Shown here: in pieces, positions 33,335 through 43,083 of the stretch
How positions within the stretch are numbered: position 1 is the stretch's first letter
Layout: each line of letters opens with the position of its first letter
From: Acidobacteriota bacterium
Lineage (GTDB): Bacteria; Acidobacteriota; Vicinamibacteria; Marinacidobacterales; Marinacidobacteraceae
Length of the DNA stretch: 55,183 nt
Assembly: GCA_022828085.1 (NCBI GenBank)
Contig: JAJEIY010000055.1
Coordinates: 1 to 55,183 of the forward strand
Direction: 5' to 3'
Made by a program: the position numbers and the translations under genes
Notes under the pieces: generated by a model
What the model was told of the DNA's origin: nothing
The model's input: only the letters and a program-made list of their open reading frames with translations
Databases searched by the model: none

Positions 33335-34244
33335 CGCTTCCCCACGTGTGGTGGATGCGGGCCAGGGCAATGCCCGCGATGATCAGGACCGCTCCGATGA
33401 TCTTGGCCGGCTGAAGAGCCTCGCCGAGCCACAGCCAGGAGATCAGCACCGAAGGGATGGGGAGGACGTTGGAATAGATGCCCGTGAGCGTCGGGCCCAC
33501 CCGTCCGGTCGCGTACACCCACAACATGTTCCCGAGGCCGATCGCGGCGAGTCCGGAGACGAGCGCGGCGTACCACCACTCCGCCGGCGCCTGCCGAAAG
33601 TCCGCCAGGGTCAGCAGGAAGGGACTCGGGAGGAGCAGCAGGACCGAGGCGACCGCCGAACTCCAGGCGGTCACCCGCAGGGCGCCGTACTTGCGGACGA
33701 GCGCCGCTCCCCGCACCGTGTAGACGGCCCAGCCGATCATGGCCCCGAAGAGCATGAGGTTGCCGAGGTGGGCGCTCACGTTCGGCTCCGCCCCGGAAAC
33801 GAACGCGATTCCCGCCATCGTGAGCACGAGGCCCAGAGCGGTGTGCTGGCAGAACGGCTCGACGCGCGTCGCCCAGGCGAGGACGGCGATCGCGACCGGG
33901 GTGAGGCCGAGGATAAGCGCCGAACTCGTGGCCGAGGAAGCGTCCGTTCCGTGGATGAACCCGACCTGGAAGACCACGTGGCCGGCCACGCCCAGCACGA
34001 AGACCCGGCCGGCGTCGCGCCACTCGAACTTCCTGAGCGCCGGCGTCCTGCTCACCGCGAAGAGGAGGACGAGGGATGCCGGAATGAGCCGCGCCAGGTT
34101 GAAGGCGTAGGGGTCGCCCAGCCCGACGCCGAACTTGACGATGCTGAGGCTGGCTGCCCACGCGAGGATGACCACCCCGAGCGCCGCTTCGGCGCGGCCG
34201 AAACCCGCCGGCGCGGGAGTGTCGGCGCCGGGAGCGGCTCGCAT
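33282..34244 (-). CDS. EamA-family (DMT superfamily) transporter
   Basis: This 320-residue protein has about ten hydrophobic helices in two EamA repeats. The first repeat includes FNLARLIPASLVLLF and GLTPVAIAVLAWATR. The second starts near MLFGAMIGWAVYTVRGAALV and ends PTLTGIYSNVLPIPSVLISW to IIGAVLIIAGIALARI. Family members export or import small metabolites; the substrate is not predictable. The C-terminal ~18 residues (SDRLRRRSRGIRTEMHPG) are encoded by structured element B, and the native end was probably near IHHTWG. It lies between the kor genes and pdxS on the same strand. Confidence 0.87.
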   Translation of the reverse strand: MRAAPGADTPAPAGFGRAEAALGVVILAWAASLSIVKFGVGLGDPYAFNLARLIPASLVLLFAVSRTPALRKFEWRDAGRVFVLGVAGHVVFQVGFIHGTDASSATSSALILGLTPVAIAVLAWATRVEPFCQHTALGLVLTMAGIAFVSGAEPNVSAHLGNLMLFGAMIGWAVYTVRGAALVRKYGALRVTAWSSAVASVLLLLPSPFLLTLADFRQAPAEWWYAALVSGLAAIGLGNMLWVYATGRVGPTLTGIYSNVLPIPSVLISWLWLGEALQPAKIIGAVLIIAGIALARIHHTWGSDRLRRRSRGIRTEMHPG

Positions 34245-34295
34245 CCGATCGCGCTCCCGTCTCAGGAGACCGGCGCCGGAACAGGCCGCGGGCGC

Positions 34296-35192
34296 CTACA
34301 TCATCCGGCGGACGATGCGGTCGCGCTGTTCCCGGGTGATCGCCTCGGGAACGTGGGACACCGGGGGCGCCCCGCCGTCCAGGATCGGCTCGCGTGCGTG
34401 CAGCGACTGGACGGCCTGATCCTGGTAGAAGAGCCCGGTGTAGATTCTGTCGTCCCACTCCATGGCCCGTTCGCAGGCGGACTTCCAGTCGGAGGGATCG
34501 TGCCCCTCGTCCTCCAGCGGGGCGACCCGCTGGCGGAAGAAGTCGTAGGTGTTGTCGCGGTTGAAGGTGACGCACGGACTGAAGACGTCGATCACCGCGA
34601 AACCCGGGTGCTCGATGGCGCCCTTGATGAGCCGGACCAACTGCTTGATGTTGCCGGAGAAGCCGCGCCCCACGTAGGTGGCGCCGTTCATGATGGCCGA
34701 GGTGATCGGGTTCACCGGCCGCTCGATGTTTCCGAACGGGGTGCTCTTGGTCTTCATGCCCAGGCTGCTGCTCGGGGAGACCTGTCCGGTCGTGAGCCCG
34801 TAGATCTGGTTGTTCATCACCAGGTAGGTGAGATCCACGTTGCGGCGCGCGGTGTGCGTGAAGTGGTTGCCGCCGATTCCGTAGCCGTCGCCGTCGCCGC
34901 CGGTGACCAGCACGGTGAGCGTCTGGTTGGCCATCTTCACCCCGGTCGCCACCGCCAGCGCCCGCCCGTGCAGGGTGTGCATGCCGTAGGAGTTGAAGTA
35001 TCCGGGAAAGTTCGAAGAACAGCCGATGCCGCTCACGCACACGATCTGGTGCGGGGACAGGCCCAGCTCGGCCACCGACATCTGGGTGGCCCGCAGCAGG
35101 GCGAAGTCGCCGCAGCCTGGACACCAATCGGGATCGACCTTCCCCTTGAAATCTTTTGCGGTCAGCGGCTTTTCCCTGAGCTCGATAGTCAC
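34296..35192 (-). CDS. 2-oxoacid:ferredoxin oxidoreductase, beta subunit (KorB-like)
   Basis: This 298-residue subunit binds thiamine diphosphate and an iron-sulfur cluster. Visible are the cluster motif WCPGCGDFALLRA, GIGCSSNFPGYF, the ThDP/Mg motif VTGGDGDGYGIGGNHF, and the later VIDVFSPCVTFN. With the gamma-alpha fusion encoded just upstream it oxidises 2-oxoglutarate or another 2-oxoacid to acyl-CoA, reducing ferredoxin. The GTG start has AGGAG about six bases upstream. The 37-base gap to the alpha gene indicates one operon. 2-Oxoglutarate is the likeliest substrate by family, but this is inferred. Confidence 0.9.
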   Translation of the reverse strand: MTIELREKPLTAKDFKGKVDPDWCPGCGDFALLRATQMSVAELGLSPHQIVCVSGIGCSSNFPGYFNSYGMHTLHGRALAVATGVKMANQTLTVLVTGGDGDGYGIGGNHFTHTARRNVDLTYLVMNNQIYGLTTGQVSPSSSLGMKTKSTPFGNIERPVNPITSAIMNGATYVGRGFSGNIKQLVRLIKGAIEHPGFAVIDVFSPCVTFNRDNTYDFFRQRVAPLEDEGHDPSDWKSACERAMEWDDRIYTGLFYQDQAVQSLHAREPILDGGAPPVSHVPEAITREQRDRIVRRMM

Positions 35193-35229
35193 TTTGGTCT
35201 CCTGTGTGTGGTCTCCGCGGCGGCGAGCG

Positions 35230-37017
35230 CTATACGAGGATTTCCTGGTCCGGCACGAACACGCCGCCGGAGACGTCGCCCGCGAGGTGGGCCCGGACGC
35301 CGTCCGCGATGTGATGCGGCATGAACGGCTCGCCGTCGTACTTGCGGATGTGACCGTCGGCGGTGATGCCGGTCTCGCTCCGCAGGTAGCGGTGGAACTG
35401 TCCCGAGTGGTTGTTTTCGATGATGAGGGTCTTCCGCGCCCCCGAAAGCGCCTCGGTGACGGCCTCGGCGTGGAACGGCAGGATCCACTTGACGGCGAGC
35501 CGGTTGACCTTCACGCCGTCGGCCTGGAGCTGTTCCATTGCCTCCGCGATGACGCCGGCCGTGGAACCCCAACCCACCAGCGTGACCTCCGCGTCCTCGT
35601 CCCCTTCCACTTCGGGAGCGGCGACCCGGGTGAAGTAGTCGTCCAGCTTGCGGGCGCGCTTTTCGACCATCTGGCGGCGCTTGATCGGGTTCGTGAACTC
35701 GTCGGAGATGAGGATGCCTTCCTCGTCGTGCTCGTCGGTGGCGACCACGTGGACATGGCCGGGCACCCCGGGCACGGCTCGGGGAGAGATGCCGTCGGCG
35801 GTATCGAGATACCGGTTGTAGGGTCCCGCGTCCCCGTTCGATTCGCGGATCAGCTTTCCGCGCTCGATGGGCGGGGACATGTCGATGTCGTCGGGCGGCA
35901 CGCTGAAGGTGCCCTCGGAGATGAGCAGATCCGAGAGAACGATGGCCGGGCACTGGTAGCGATCGATCAGGTTGAAAACCTCGGCGATGGTGCCGAAAGC
36001 GTCGTGGGCGTCCTGCGGAGCAACCACGATCCGTTCGAAATCGCCCTGGCTGGCTCCGAGCGCCTGCCACAGATCACCCTGCTCGGTCTTGGTGGGCACT
36101 CCGGTCGAGGGCCCGGCGCGCATTACGTTGATGAACACCACCGGAATCTCCATCATGGCGGCCGACCCGATGGCCTCGGTCATGAGGGCGAAGCCGCCGC
36201 CCGACGTGGCGCACATGGTGCGGGCCCCGGTGTGGGCCGCTCCCACCGCCATGTTGGCCACGCCGATCTCATCCTCGACCTGGCGCACCATGATGCCGAG
36301 TTCGCGGGCGTTCTTGGCCATCCAGTGGAGCACGCCCGTCGAGGGGCTCATGGGATAGGCGCAGTAGAACTTGACGCCCGCGGCCGCCCCGCCCATGGCC
36401 AGGGCGTCGTTCCCGGTCCAGACCGCGAGCGGGTCGGGGTTTTGGGGGAGGGGATTCGCGAGCGGCGTGAAGTTGGCGCTCGAGTATTCGTAACCGGCGC
36501 GGGCGACCGCGACGTTGGAAGAGACCACCGCCTCGCCCTTGCGCTGGAACTGGAGCGTGAGCGCCGACTCCAGGACCTCGAAGTCGAGTCCCAGCACGTG
36601 GGCGATGACGCCCAGCGCGGCGGTGTTCTGCGCCAGCTTGTTCTTGGCGTCCCCGGTGAGTTCGGTCACCGGCATGCCGCAGAGATGAACGCCGTCCTGG
36701 TGTTCCCCGGGGGTGATGTTGTCGGCGTTGTACACCGCGTAGGCGCCGGGACCCAGATGACGCAGGTGGCGCGTCATGGTGTCCTGGTTCAGGCAGAGGA
36801 GCAGGTGGATGTGGTCGCCGTGCGAGAGGGCTTCCTGCTCGCGGACCCGCATCGTCAGCAGGATGTGTCCGCCCCGGATGATGGACTGATAGGCGTTGTA
36901 GGCGTTGAGATGGAGTCCCCGGCGAACGAACATCCGGGCAAGGATGTTGCCGGGCGTGGCAATTCCCTGCCCGGCGGCGCCCCCGATGGCGATGGAGAAG
37001 TCGAAACCTTGTGACAT
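35230..37017 (-). CDS. 2-oxoacid:ferredoxin oxidoreductase, fused gamma-alpha subunit (KorA-like)
   Basis: This 595-residue protein joins the gamma domain (IAIGGAAGQGIATPGNILAR, YQSIIRGGH) to the alpha domain. The alpha domain carries AMGGAAAGVKFYCAYPMSPS, VEDEIGVANMAVGAAHTGAR, ATSGGGFALMTEAIG and TPTKTEQGDL-like PTKTEQGDLWQ. It ends in the C-terminal Rossmann part ENNHSGQFHRYL. An ATG at 37017 begins MSQGFDFSIAIGG; the open frame continues 109 codons upstream without similarity. It is transcribed leftward from an extended -10 promoter in the 399-bp gap shared with rpsA. No ferredoxin gene is nearby. Confidence 0.92.
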   Translation of the reverse strand: MSQGFDFSIAIGGAAGQGIATPGNILARMFVRRGLHLNAYNAYQSIIRGGHILLTMRVREQEALSHGDHIHLLLCLNQDTMTRHLRHLGPGAYAVYNADNITPGEHQDGVHLCGMPVTELTGDAKNKLAQNTAALGVIAHVLGLDFEVLESALTLQFQRKGEAVVSSNVAVARAGYEYSSANFTPLANPLPQNPDPLAVWTGNDALAMGGAAAGVKFYCAYPMSPSTGVLHWMAKNARELGIMVRQVEDEIGVANMAVGAAHTGARTMCATSGGGFALMTEAIGSAAMMEIPVVFINVMRAGPSTGVPTKTEQGDLWQALGASQGDFERIVVAPQDAHDAFGTIAEVFNLIDRYQCPAIVLSDLLISEGTFSVPPDDIDMSPPIERGKLIRESNGDAGPYNRYLDTADGISPRAVPGVPGHVHVVATDEHDEEGILISDEFTNPIKRRQMVEKRARKLDDYFTRVAAPEVEGDEDAEVTLVGWGSTAGVIAEAMEQLQADGVKVNRLAVKWILPFHAEAVTEALSGARKTLIIENNHSGQFHRYLRSETGITADGHIRKYDGEPFMPHHIADGVRAHLAGDVSGGVFVPDQEILV

Positions 37018-37165
37018 GTGCGAGTGCGGGACCTTGGGTCGGTTGAGCCTTTTGCTGTTGAACCTTGAGTGAGTTCTTACCGGACGCGCCCGGACCTGCA
37101 GTTCCGATTCTTCCGGTGTCCGGTTGTTCCCAAGAGCGAGCGGGCGACGCGAAGTAAGCCGAAAA

Positions 37166-37174
37166 ATTGTATCA
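37166..37174 (-). promoter_or_regulatory. Extended -10 promoter for the kor operon
   Basis: On the minus strand TGATACAAT combines the extended TG dinucleotide with a five-of-six -10 box (TACAAT). It lies about 150 bases upstream of the korA start. No good -35 box is present at the usual distance, which is common for extended -10 promoters. The shared gap is otherwise featureless apart from the rpsA promoter. Confidence 0.5.
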
Positions 37175-37241
37175 CCCGGCGGGAATCGGCCTCCAGACGA
37201 AGAACCGGCGGCGCGGGGGTCGCGTGGCCGGGCGGGCTCCG

Positions 37242-37271
37242 TTGACAACCGGTCCTGCGCGCGCCTAGTAT
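37242..37271 (+). promoter_or_regulatory. rpsA: Sigma-70 promoter for rpsA
   Basis: A perfect -35 box TTGACA (37242-37247) is followed after 18 bases by TAGTAT (37266-37271). Transcription would begin near 37278, giving a leader of about 140 nt before the rpsA start. This is the best match to a housekeeping promoter in the window. Confidence 0.7.
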
Positions 37272-37416
37272 GGGCGGCTCCCCGCGTCACTACGGCAACC
37301 ACCCCCGGGCCTGAGGGTTCATGGAGAGTGTCGAGCGGGGACAAGAGGGGTCTTCGGAGCGGGTGGTTTCCCGTGTGTCCGAATTCCCCCGCGCAACCAG
37401 GAGTTTTTTCTGATCA

Positions 37417-39285
37417 ATGAGAGAGGGTATGCCCGAAACGGACGACGGAGCGGCCGCGGTGGCGGTCGGTAGTGAGGTAACCGCGGAGCAAGCGACCGCG
37501 GTGATCGCCGGGGAGACGACCGAGACCCCGGCCGAGGCGGTCGAACCGGCCGCCGGTGAGGGAGACGGCGCCGCCGAAGTCCCCACCGAAGCGGCGAACT
37601 CCGCGGGGAACGGAGCCGCGGCGCCCCGGGATGGCGCGCCGTCGCAGGTTTCCGAGGAGGAAGCCGCCGAGTTCGAGGCCTTCCTCGATCAGTACGAGAC
37701 GCACCTCGTGGAGGGGGACATCGTCACCGGGACGGTCCTCCACATGACGGACTCCGACGTGATCGTGGATGTGGGCTACAAGTCCGAGGGCATCATCCCG
37801 CTCGACGAGTTCCGGGATGTGGACGGGAACGTCCGGGTGCGGGAGGGAGACGAAATCGACGTCCTCGTCCAGCGTGCGGACAACCGCCGCGGCCACCTCG
37901 TGCTTTCGCATCGCAAGGCCGAGAAGATGAAGGTCTGGAACCAGATCGAGGATGCTTTCGAGAAGCAGACGCCGGTCAGGGGCCGGGTCGTGGACCGGAT
38001 CCGCGGCGGACTCGAGGTGGACATCGGGGAGATCGGAGTGCGCGGTTTCCTCCCCGGCTCCCAGGTGGATCTGCGTCCCGTGCGGAACCTCGGCAGCTAC
38101 AAGGGCCGCGAGCTCGAGTTGCGGGTCATCAAGCTGAACAAGCGCCGGGGCAACATCGTGCTTTCGCGCCGGGTGGTCCTGGAGGAAGAGAAAACCAAGA
38201 CCCTCGCGGCGCTCGAGGTCGGGCGCGTGTTCCGGGGCGAGGTCCGCGACCTCACCGAATACGGCGCCTTCGTGGACATCGGCGGGATCTGCGGCCTTCT
38301 TCACATCCGGGAAATGTCCTTCCGCCGGTTGGAGCATCCCTCGGAGCTCATGAAGGTCGGCGACCAGATCGAGGTCGTCATCCTCCGCTTCGATGCCGAA
38401 GCGGAGCGGGTCTCGCTCGGCTACAAGCAGCTCAACGTGGATCCCTGGACCACGGCCCACGAGCGGTACTCGGTGGGAACCCGCGTCCGCGGGAAGGTGG
38501 TCAGCATCACCGACTACGGCGCCTTCATCGAGATGGAGCCTGGTGTCGAGGGACTGATCCACGTCAGCGAGATGAGCTGGAGCAGCCGCACCAAACACCC
38601 CTCGAAGCTGCTCTCCAAGGGCGACTTCGTGGAAGCGATGGTGCTCCGGGTGGACTTCAAGGCCCGGCGGATCAGCCTCGGCCTGAAACAGGTGGAACCG
38701 AACCCGTGGCCGCGGCTCGCCGAGCAGTACCCGATCGGTTCGAGGCTCACCGGAACGGTACGGAAGTTCACCGATTTCGGCGCGTTCATCGAAGTGGACA
38801 ACTCGATCGACGGGCTGATCCACATCTCCGATCTGAGCTGGAACAAGCGGATCAACCATCCCTCCGAAGTCCTGCGGGTCGGCGACTCGGTGGAGACCGT
38901 GGTGCTCAGCATCGATCCGGAGAACCGCCGCCTCTCGCTCGGACTCAAGCAGCTCTCGGATGACGCGTGGGAGGGTTTCTTCACCCGGCATCAGGAGGGC
39001 GATCTGGTGGATGGCACGGTGATCCGTTTCGCGGACTTCGGTGCGTTCGTCCAGATCGAGGAAGGGATCGAGGGCCTGCTGCGCCTGAACGACATTGACG
39101 AGCCTCCGCCCGCCAAGGCGGAGGACCGGCTGCACCTGGGGCAGCCGCTCAAGTTGCGGATCGTCCGCCTCAGCCGCGACGATCGTAAAGTGGGACTCTC
39201 GCTCAAGGCAGCCGAGGAGGGCTACACCCGACACGGCGAAACGGGTGAGGTGTCCGTCAAAATCGGAGACGTTTGGAAGCGGTGA
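37417..39285 (+). CDS. rpsA: 30S ribosomal protein S1
   Basis: S1 recruits mRNA to the ribosome and unwinds it. The 622-residue protein has six S1/OB repeats beginning near residues 95 (GDIVTGTVLHMTDSDVIVDV), 185 (PVRGRVVDRIRGGLEVDIGE), 268, 353, 440 and 527. Repeats 3-6 share the GAFV/GAFI-E core and GLIHISDLSW-type ends. The N-terminal ~80 residues are an Ala/Glu/Thr-rich extension. The ATG at 37417 has AGGAG 13 bases upstream; an ATG at 37429 is the alternative. The stop overlaps the following HU/IHF gene (GTGA), the same rpsA-himD order as in many bacteria. Confidence 0.95.
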   Translation: MREGMPETDDGAAAVAVGSEVTAEQATAVIAGETTETPAEAVEPAAGEGDGAAEVPTEAANSAGNGAAAPRDGAPSQVSEEEAAEFEAFLDQYETHLVEGDIVTGTVLHMTDSDVIVDVGYKSEGIIPLDEFRDVDGNVRVREGDEIDVLVQRADNRRGHLVLSHRKAEKMKVWNQIEDAFEKQTPVRGRVVDRIRGGLEVDIGEIGVRGFLPGSQVDLRPVRNLGSYKGRELELRVIKLNKRRGNIVLSRRVVLEEEKTKTLAALEVGRVFRGEVRDLTEYGAFVDIGGICGLLHIREMSFRRLEHPSELMKVGDQIEVVILRFDAEAERVSLGYKQLNVDPWTTAHERYSVGTRVRGKVVSITDYGAFIEMEPGVEGLIHVSEMSWSSRTKHPSKLLSKGDFVEAMVLRVDFKARRISLGLKQVEPNPWPRLAEQYPIGSRLTGTVRKFTDFGAFIEVDNSIDGLIHISDLSWNKRINHPSEVLRVGDSVETVVLSIDPENRRLSLGLKQLSDDAWEGFFTRHQEGDLVDGTVIRFADFGAFVQIEEGIEGLLRLNDIDEPPPAKAEDRLHLGQPLKLRIVRLSRDDRKVGLSLKAAEEGYTRHGETGEVSVKIGDVWKR

Positions 39286-39602
39286 ACGACACAGCGATCA
39301 CCCGCGCTCGCCTGGCCGCCGAGGTATCGGAATCCACGGGGATCACGCGCCGCGAAGCCGATCTCATCGTGGAGACGGTTTTCGACGCGATCGCCGGGGC
39401 CCTCCGCTCCGGCGACGAGGTGGAGATTCGCGGATTCGGCAGTTTCCGTCTGCGCAGCCGGAAGGCGCGCCTCACGCGCAACCCGAGAACCGGCGAGCAG
39501 ATCATGGTGCCCCCCAAGCGGGTGCCGTTCTTCCGGGCGGGGAAGGCGCTGCGCGACCGCCTCAATCGGGAGCCGGGCGAAGAGGCACTGGGGGCGTCGT
39601 AG
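39282..39602 (+). CDS. HU/IHF-family DNA-binding protein
   Basis: This 106-residue DNA-bending protein has the family core GDEVEIRGFGSFRLRSRKAR, then NPRTGEQIMVP and FFRAGKALRDRLN. The N-terminal helices include AEVSESTGITRREADLIVE. The GTG at 39282 overlaps the rpsA stop; a TTG at 39273 in frame is less likely. Linkage to rpsA matches the IHF-beta arrangement of other bacteria, so it may be an IHF-like subunit. Sequence alone does not separate HU from IHF here. A Glu/Ala-rich tail (EPGEEALGAS) is not conserved. Confidence 0.9.
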   Translation: MNDTAITRARLAAEVSESTGITRREADLIVETVFDAIAGALRSGDEVEIRGFGSFRLRSRKARLTRNPRTGEQIMVPPKRVPFFRAGKALRDRLNREPGEEALGAS

Positions 39603-39768
39603 CCCCCGATCCCGGTTCCGTTGCCGGGAGCGCCGGCCGGCCCGGGCTGACGGGCGGCGGCCCGCGGCCCCATTCCGCGCCTCCCGCGTTCGCCGTAGGA
39701 GTGCTACGGTTTCCGAAGAGTTGTTTCCAGGCGCCACGGCCGCGTCGCCGCGCCCTGGGGGTCTTCCG

Positions 39769-42700
39769 TTGAGCACGCGCGTCAGTCCTTCTCCGGCCGA
39801 GTCCGAGCCCTCGCGGGTTCCCTTCGATCCGCTGGCGGAGCTTCCGCTCCGCTTCGTCACGGGGACCGCGCTCTTCGACGGTCACGACGCCTCGATCCAC
39901 GTCTTCCGCCGCCTTCTCCAGCGCGGGGGCGCCGAGGTCATACACCTCGGCCACAACCGCGGCGCCGGCGAAATCGCCGCCGCCGCCCTCGAAGAGGACG
40001 CGGACGCCATCGCCGTCTCCTCCTACCAGGGGGGGCACAACGAGTTCTTCCGCTATCTGGTGGATCTGCTCCGGGAGGCCGGTCGAGGCGAGATCCGCGT
40101 ATTCGGAGGCGGCGGGGGCGTGATCCGGCCTCACGAGGCCGCCGACCTCGAGGCGTACGGGGTGGCGCGGATCTATTCCCCGGGGGACGATCGGGTAACC
40201 GGCATCGAAGGGGTGGTGGAGGACATGCTGCGCGACGCCGCCGAGGCGCGCGCCACCCGTTCGCCGACGCCTTTCGACGAGCTGATCGCGGATCTCGCCG
40301 GCGACGACCCGCTGCGGCGCACCGGCTCGGCGGCGCGGCTGATCAGCTTTGCCGAGAACGAAGGACTGGAAGCCGCCGACCGCGCGGCGCTCTCCGAACT
40401 CGTGGAGTCGCCCGCCCCGGTGTTGGGCATCACGGGAACGGGCGGCGCCGGCAAGAGTTCGGTCCTCGACGAGTTGCTGCTCCGGTTCCGCGCCGGGCAG
40501 CCGGACCTGGGGTCCGGGCCGGTGGGCCGGATCGGCGTCCTCGCGGTGGACCCCTCCAAGCGGCGTACCGGGGGCGCGCTGCTCGGGGACCGTATCCGCC
40601 TGAACGCGATCGCGGGCACGGACGTGTTCGTCCACAGCGTGGCCACCCGCCGCTCGGGTACCGAGCTCGCGACGGTGGTGGACGACGCGCTCCTCGTCCT
40701 GCGGGCCGCCGGCTGCCAGCTCCTCGTGGTGGAGACGGGCGGCATCGGGCAGGGCGACTCGCGGATCGTGGACATCAGCGATTTCTCGCTCTACGTGATG
40801 ACGTCCGACTACGGCGCCGAGAGCCAGCTCGAAAAGATCGACATGCTGGATCTGGCGGACGCCGTGGCGCTCAACAAGGCCGACCACCCGGGCGCCGAGG
40901 ATGCGCTCTTCGCGGTGCGCCGGGCGTTCCAGCGGGCTCGCTCGCTGCCGCGCCACGCGCCGGCGCCGGTGTTGCCGACGGTGGCGAGCCGCTTCGCGGA
41001 CCCCGGGCTCGACCGGCTCTACGCCGTTGTCCGGGACGGGCTGGCCGGGAGGGAGACCCCGCTCCCGCCGCCGCTCGGTGAGCGTCCCGACGAGCAGCTC
41101 GCCGGAGTGCGCCTCATTCCGCCGGCGCGCGCCGGCTACCTGGCCGAGATCGCCGACACACTCAGAGGCGAGCGGGACCGGGTCGCCGACGAGGCCGAGC
41201 GGGCCGGGAGGGTCGAGCACCTCGAGGCGGCGGCCGCCGACCTGCGGGCCGCCGGAGGCGCCGACGCGGCCGCCGAGGCCGTCGAAGCGCGACTGGCCGA
41301 GGCTCGCGACGAACTCGACCCCGAGAGCCGGGAACTGCTCGCGGGTTGGCCCGAACTGGCGGCCCGCTACGAGGCGCCGCGATACCAGGCTCGGGTCCGG
41401 GACCGGGTGCGCGAGTACGGGACCCATCGGGAAACGCTGTCCGGCACGCGGTTGCCGCGGGTCGCGCTGCCGCACTTTGGCAGTGGGCGGGACACCCTGC
41501 GCTTCCTGCTCGACGAGAACCTGCCCGGCCACTACCCGTTCACCGCGGGCGTCTTCCCGTTCCGGCGCGAGGAGGAGAGTCCGCGGCGGCAGTTCGCGGG
41601 AGAGGGCGGCCCGGCCCGTACCAACCGGAGGTTCCACCTGCTCGCGGAATCCGAAGAAGCCACGCGGCTCTCGGTCGCCTTCGACAGCGTGACCCTCTAC
41701 GGAGACGACCCGGCCCGGCGGCCGGATATCTTCGGCAAGATCGGCGAGGGCGGGGTGTCCATCGCGACGCTCGACGACATGTGCGACCTGTTCGAGGGGT
41801 TCCGGCTCACCGATCCGGCGACCAGCGTCTCGATGACGATCAACGGCCCCGCACCGGTGATCCTCGCGATGTTCCTGAACGCCGCGGTGCGCCAGGAAGA
41901 AAGGATCTTCGAGGACGAGCACGGGCGTCCGCCCTCGGCCGGCGAGCACCAGGAACTGAAGGCCCGGACCCTCAAGGCGGTGCGCGGGACGGTACAGGCG
42001 GACATCCTCAAGGAGGACCAGGCCCAGAACACCTGCATCTTCTCCACCGGCTTCGCGCTCAGGCTGATGGGGGACGTCCAGGAGCACTTCATCCAGCGCG
42101 GGGTCCGGAACTTCTACTCGGTCTCCATCTCGGGCTACCACATCGCCGAAGCGGGTGCGAACCCCATCACCCAGCTCGCCTTCACCCTCGCGAACGGCTT
42201 CACCTACGTCGAGTACTACCTGGCCCGCGGCCTCCCGGTGGACGCCTTCGCGCCCAACCTTTCCTTCTTCTTCAGCAACGGCCTCGATCCCGAGTACGCG
42301 GTCATGGCGCGGGTGGCCCGGCGCATCTGGGCGCGCGCCATGAAGCTTCGCTACGGCGCCGGGGAGCGGAGCCAGAAGTTCAAGGTCCACATCCAGACCT
42401 CCGGCCGTTCGCTCCACGCCCAGGAGGTGCAGTTCAACGACATTCGCACCACGCTCCAGGCGCTCATTGCGACGAACGACAACTGCAACTCGCTCCACAC
42501 GAACGCCTACGACGAGGCCATCACCACCCCCACTCCGGAATCGGTGCGGCGGGCGGTGGCCATCCAGAAAATCATCCGCTCCGAGTTCGGCTTGGCCTGG
42601 AACGAGAACCCGCTCTCGGGTTCGTTCATCGTGTCCCGGCTCACCGATCTCGTCGAGGAAGCGGTGCTCGCCGAATTCGATCGGCTCAACGCCCGCGGCG

Positions 42701-43083
42701 GCGTGCTCGCGGCGATGGAGCGCCAGTACCAGCGCAACCGGATCCAGGAGGAGTCGCTGCTCTACGAGACCCGGAAGGACTCCGGTGAAATCCCCATCAT
42801 CGGCGTGAACACGTTCCTCGCGGAACCGGAAGACGGGACGCCGGAACAGGTGCCGCTCGCGCGCGCCACCGACGACGAAAAGGAAGCGCAGGTCCTCCGC
42901 GTGGAGGCGTTTCGGCGGCGCTACGCGAAGGACGCCCCGGAGGCGCTTTCGAGGCTGCAGGAGGCGGCCCGTTCGGGCGGCAATGTCTTCGCGGAGTTGA
43001 TGGAGACCGTGAAGGTGGCGAGCCTCGGTCAGATCACCGGGGCTCTCTACGAGGTCGGCGGCCGCTACCGCCGGGCGATGTGA
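39769..43083 (+). CDS. icmF: Fused isobutyryl-CoA mutase with GTPase chaperone (IcmF)
   Basis: This protein of about 1104 residues interconverts isobutyryl-CoA and n-butyryl-CoA using adenosylcobalamin. It has an N-terminal B12 domain (FDGHDASIHVFRR, VIHLGHNRG), a MeaB-like G-domain (ITGTGGAGKSS, VDPSKRRTGGALLGDR, VVETGGIGQGD, NKAD) and a C-terminal mutase barrel (SVSISGYHIAEAGANP, HIQTSGRSLHAQE). The two substrate-discriminating positions read phenylalanine F596 (GVFPFRR) and glutamine Q753 (DQAQNTC). Methylmalonyl-CoA mutase has Tyr and Arg there, so isobutyryl specificity is favoured. The TTG at 39769 follows a G-rich site; a TTG at 39721 is also in frame. The end overlaps the next gene by four bases. 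Confidence 0.92.
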   Translation: MSTRVSPSPAESEPSRVPFDPLAELPLRFVTGTALFDGHDASIHVFRRLLQRGGAEVIHLGHNRGAGEIAAAALEEDADAIAVSSYQGGHNEFFRYLVDLLREAGRGEIRVFGGGGGVIRPHEAADLEAYGVARIYSPGDDRVTGIEGVVEDMLRDAAEARATRSPTPFDELIADLAGDDPLRRTGSAARLISFAENEGLEAADRAALSELVESPAPVLGITGTGGAGKSSVLDELLLRFRAGQPDLGSGPVGRIGVLAVDPSKRRTGGALLGDRIRLNAIAGTDVFVHSVATRRSGTELATVVDDALLVLRAAGCQLLVVETGGIGQGDSRIVDISDFSLYVMTSDYGAESQLEKIDMLDLADAVALNKADHPGAEDALFAVRRAFQRARSLPRHAPAPVLPTVASRFADPGLDRLYAVVRDGLAGRETPLPPPLGERPDEQLAGVRLIPPARAGYLAEIADTLRGERDRVADEAERAGRVEHLEAAAADLRAAGGADAAAEAVEARLAEARDELDPESRELLAGWPELAARYEAPRYQARVRDRVREYGTHRETLSGTRLPRVALPHFGSGRDTLRFLLDENLPGHYPFTAGVFPFRREEESPRRQFAGEGGPARTNRRFHLLAESEEATRLSVAFDSVTLYGDDPARRPDIFGKIGEGGVSIATLDDMCDLFEGFRLTDPATSVSMTINGPAPVILAMFLNAAVRQEERIFEDEHGRPPSAGEHQELKARTLKAVRGTVQADILKEDQAQNTCIFSTGFALRLMGDVQEHFIQRGVRNFYSVSISGYHIAEAGANPITQLAFTLANGFTYVEYYLARGLPVDAFAPNLSFFFSNGLDPEYAVMARVARRIWARAMKLRYGAGERSQKFKVHIQTSGRSLHAQEVQFNDIRTTLQALIATNDNCNSLHTNAYDEAITTPTPESVRRAVAIQKIIRSEFGLAWNENPLSGSFIVSRLTDLVEEAVLAEFDRLNARGGVLAAMERQYQRNRIQEESLLYETRKDSGEIPIIGVNTFLAEPEDGTPEQVPLARATDDEKEAQVLRVEAFRRRYAKDAPEALSRLQEAARSGGNVFAELMETVKVASLGQITGALYEVGGRYRRAM

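Noticed and set aside
39603..39768. Cobalamin riboswitch upstream of icmF
   Set aside because: The 166-base gap lacks the conserved B12-box and shows only generic GC-rich hairpins.
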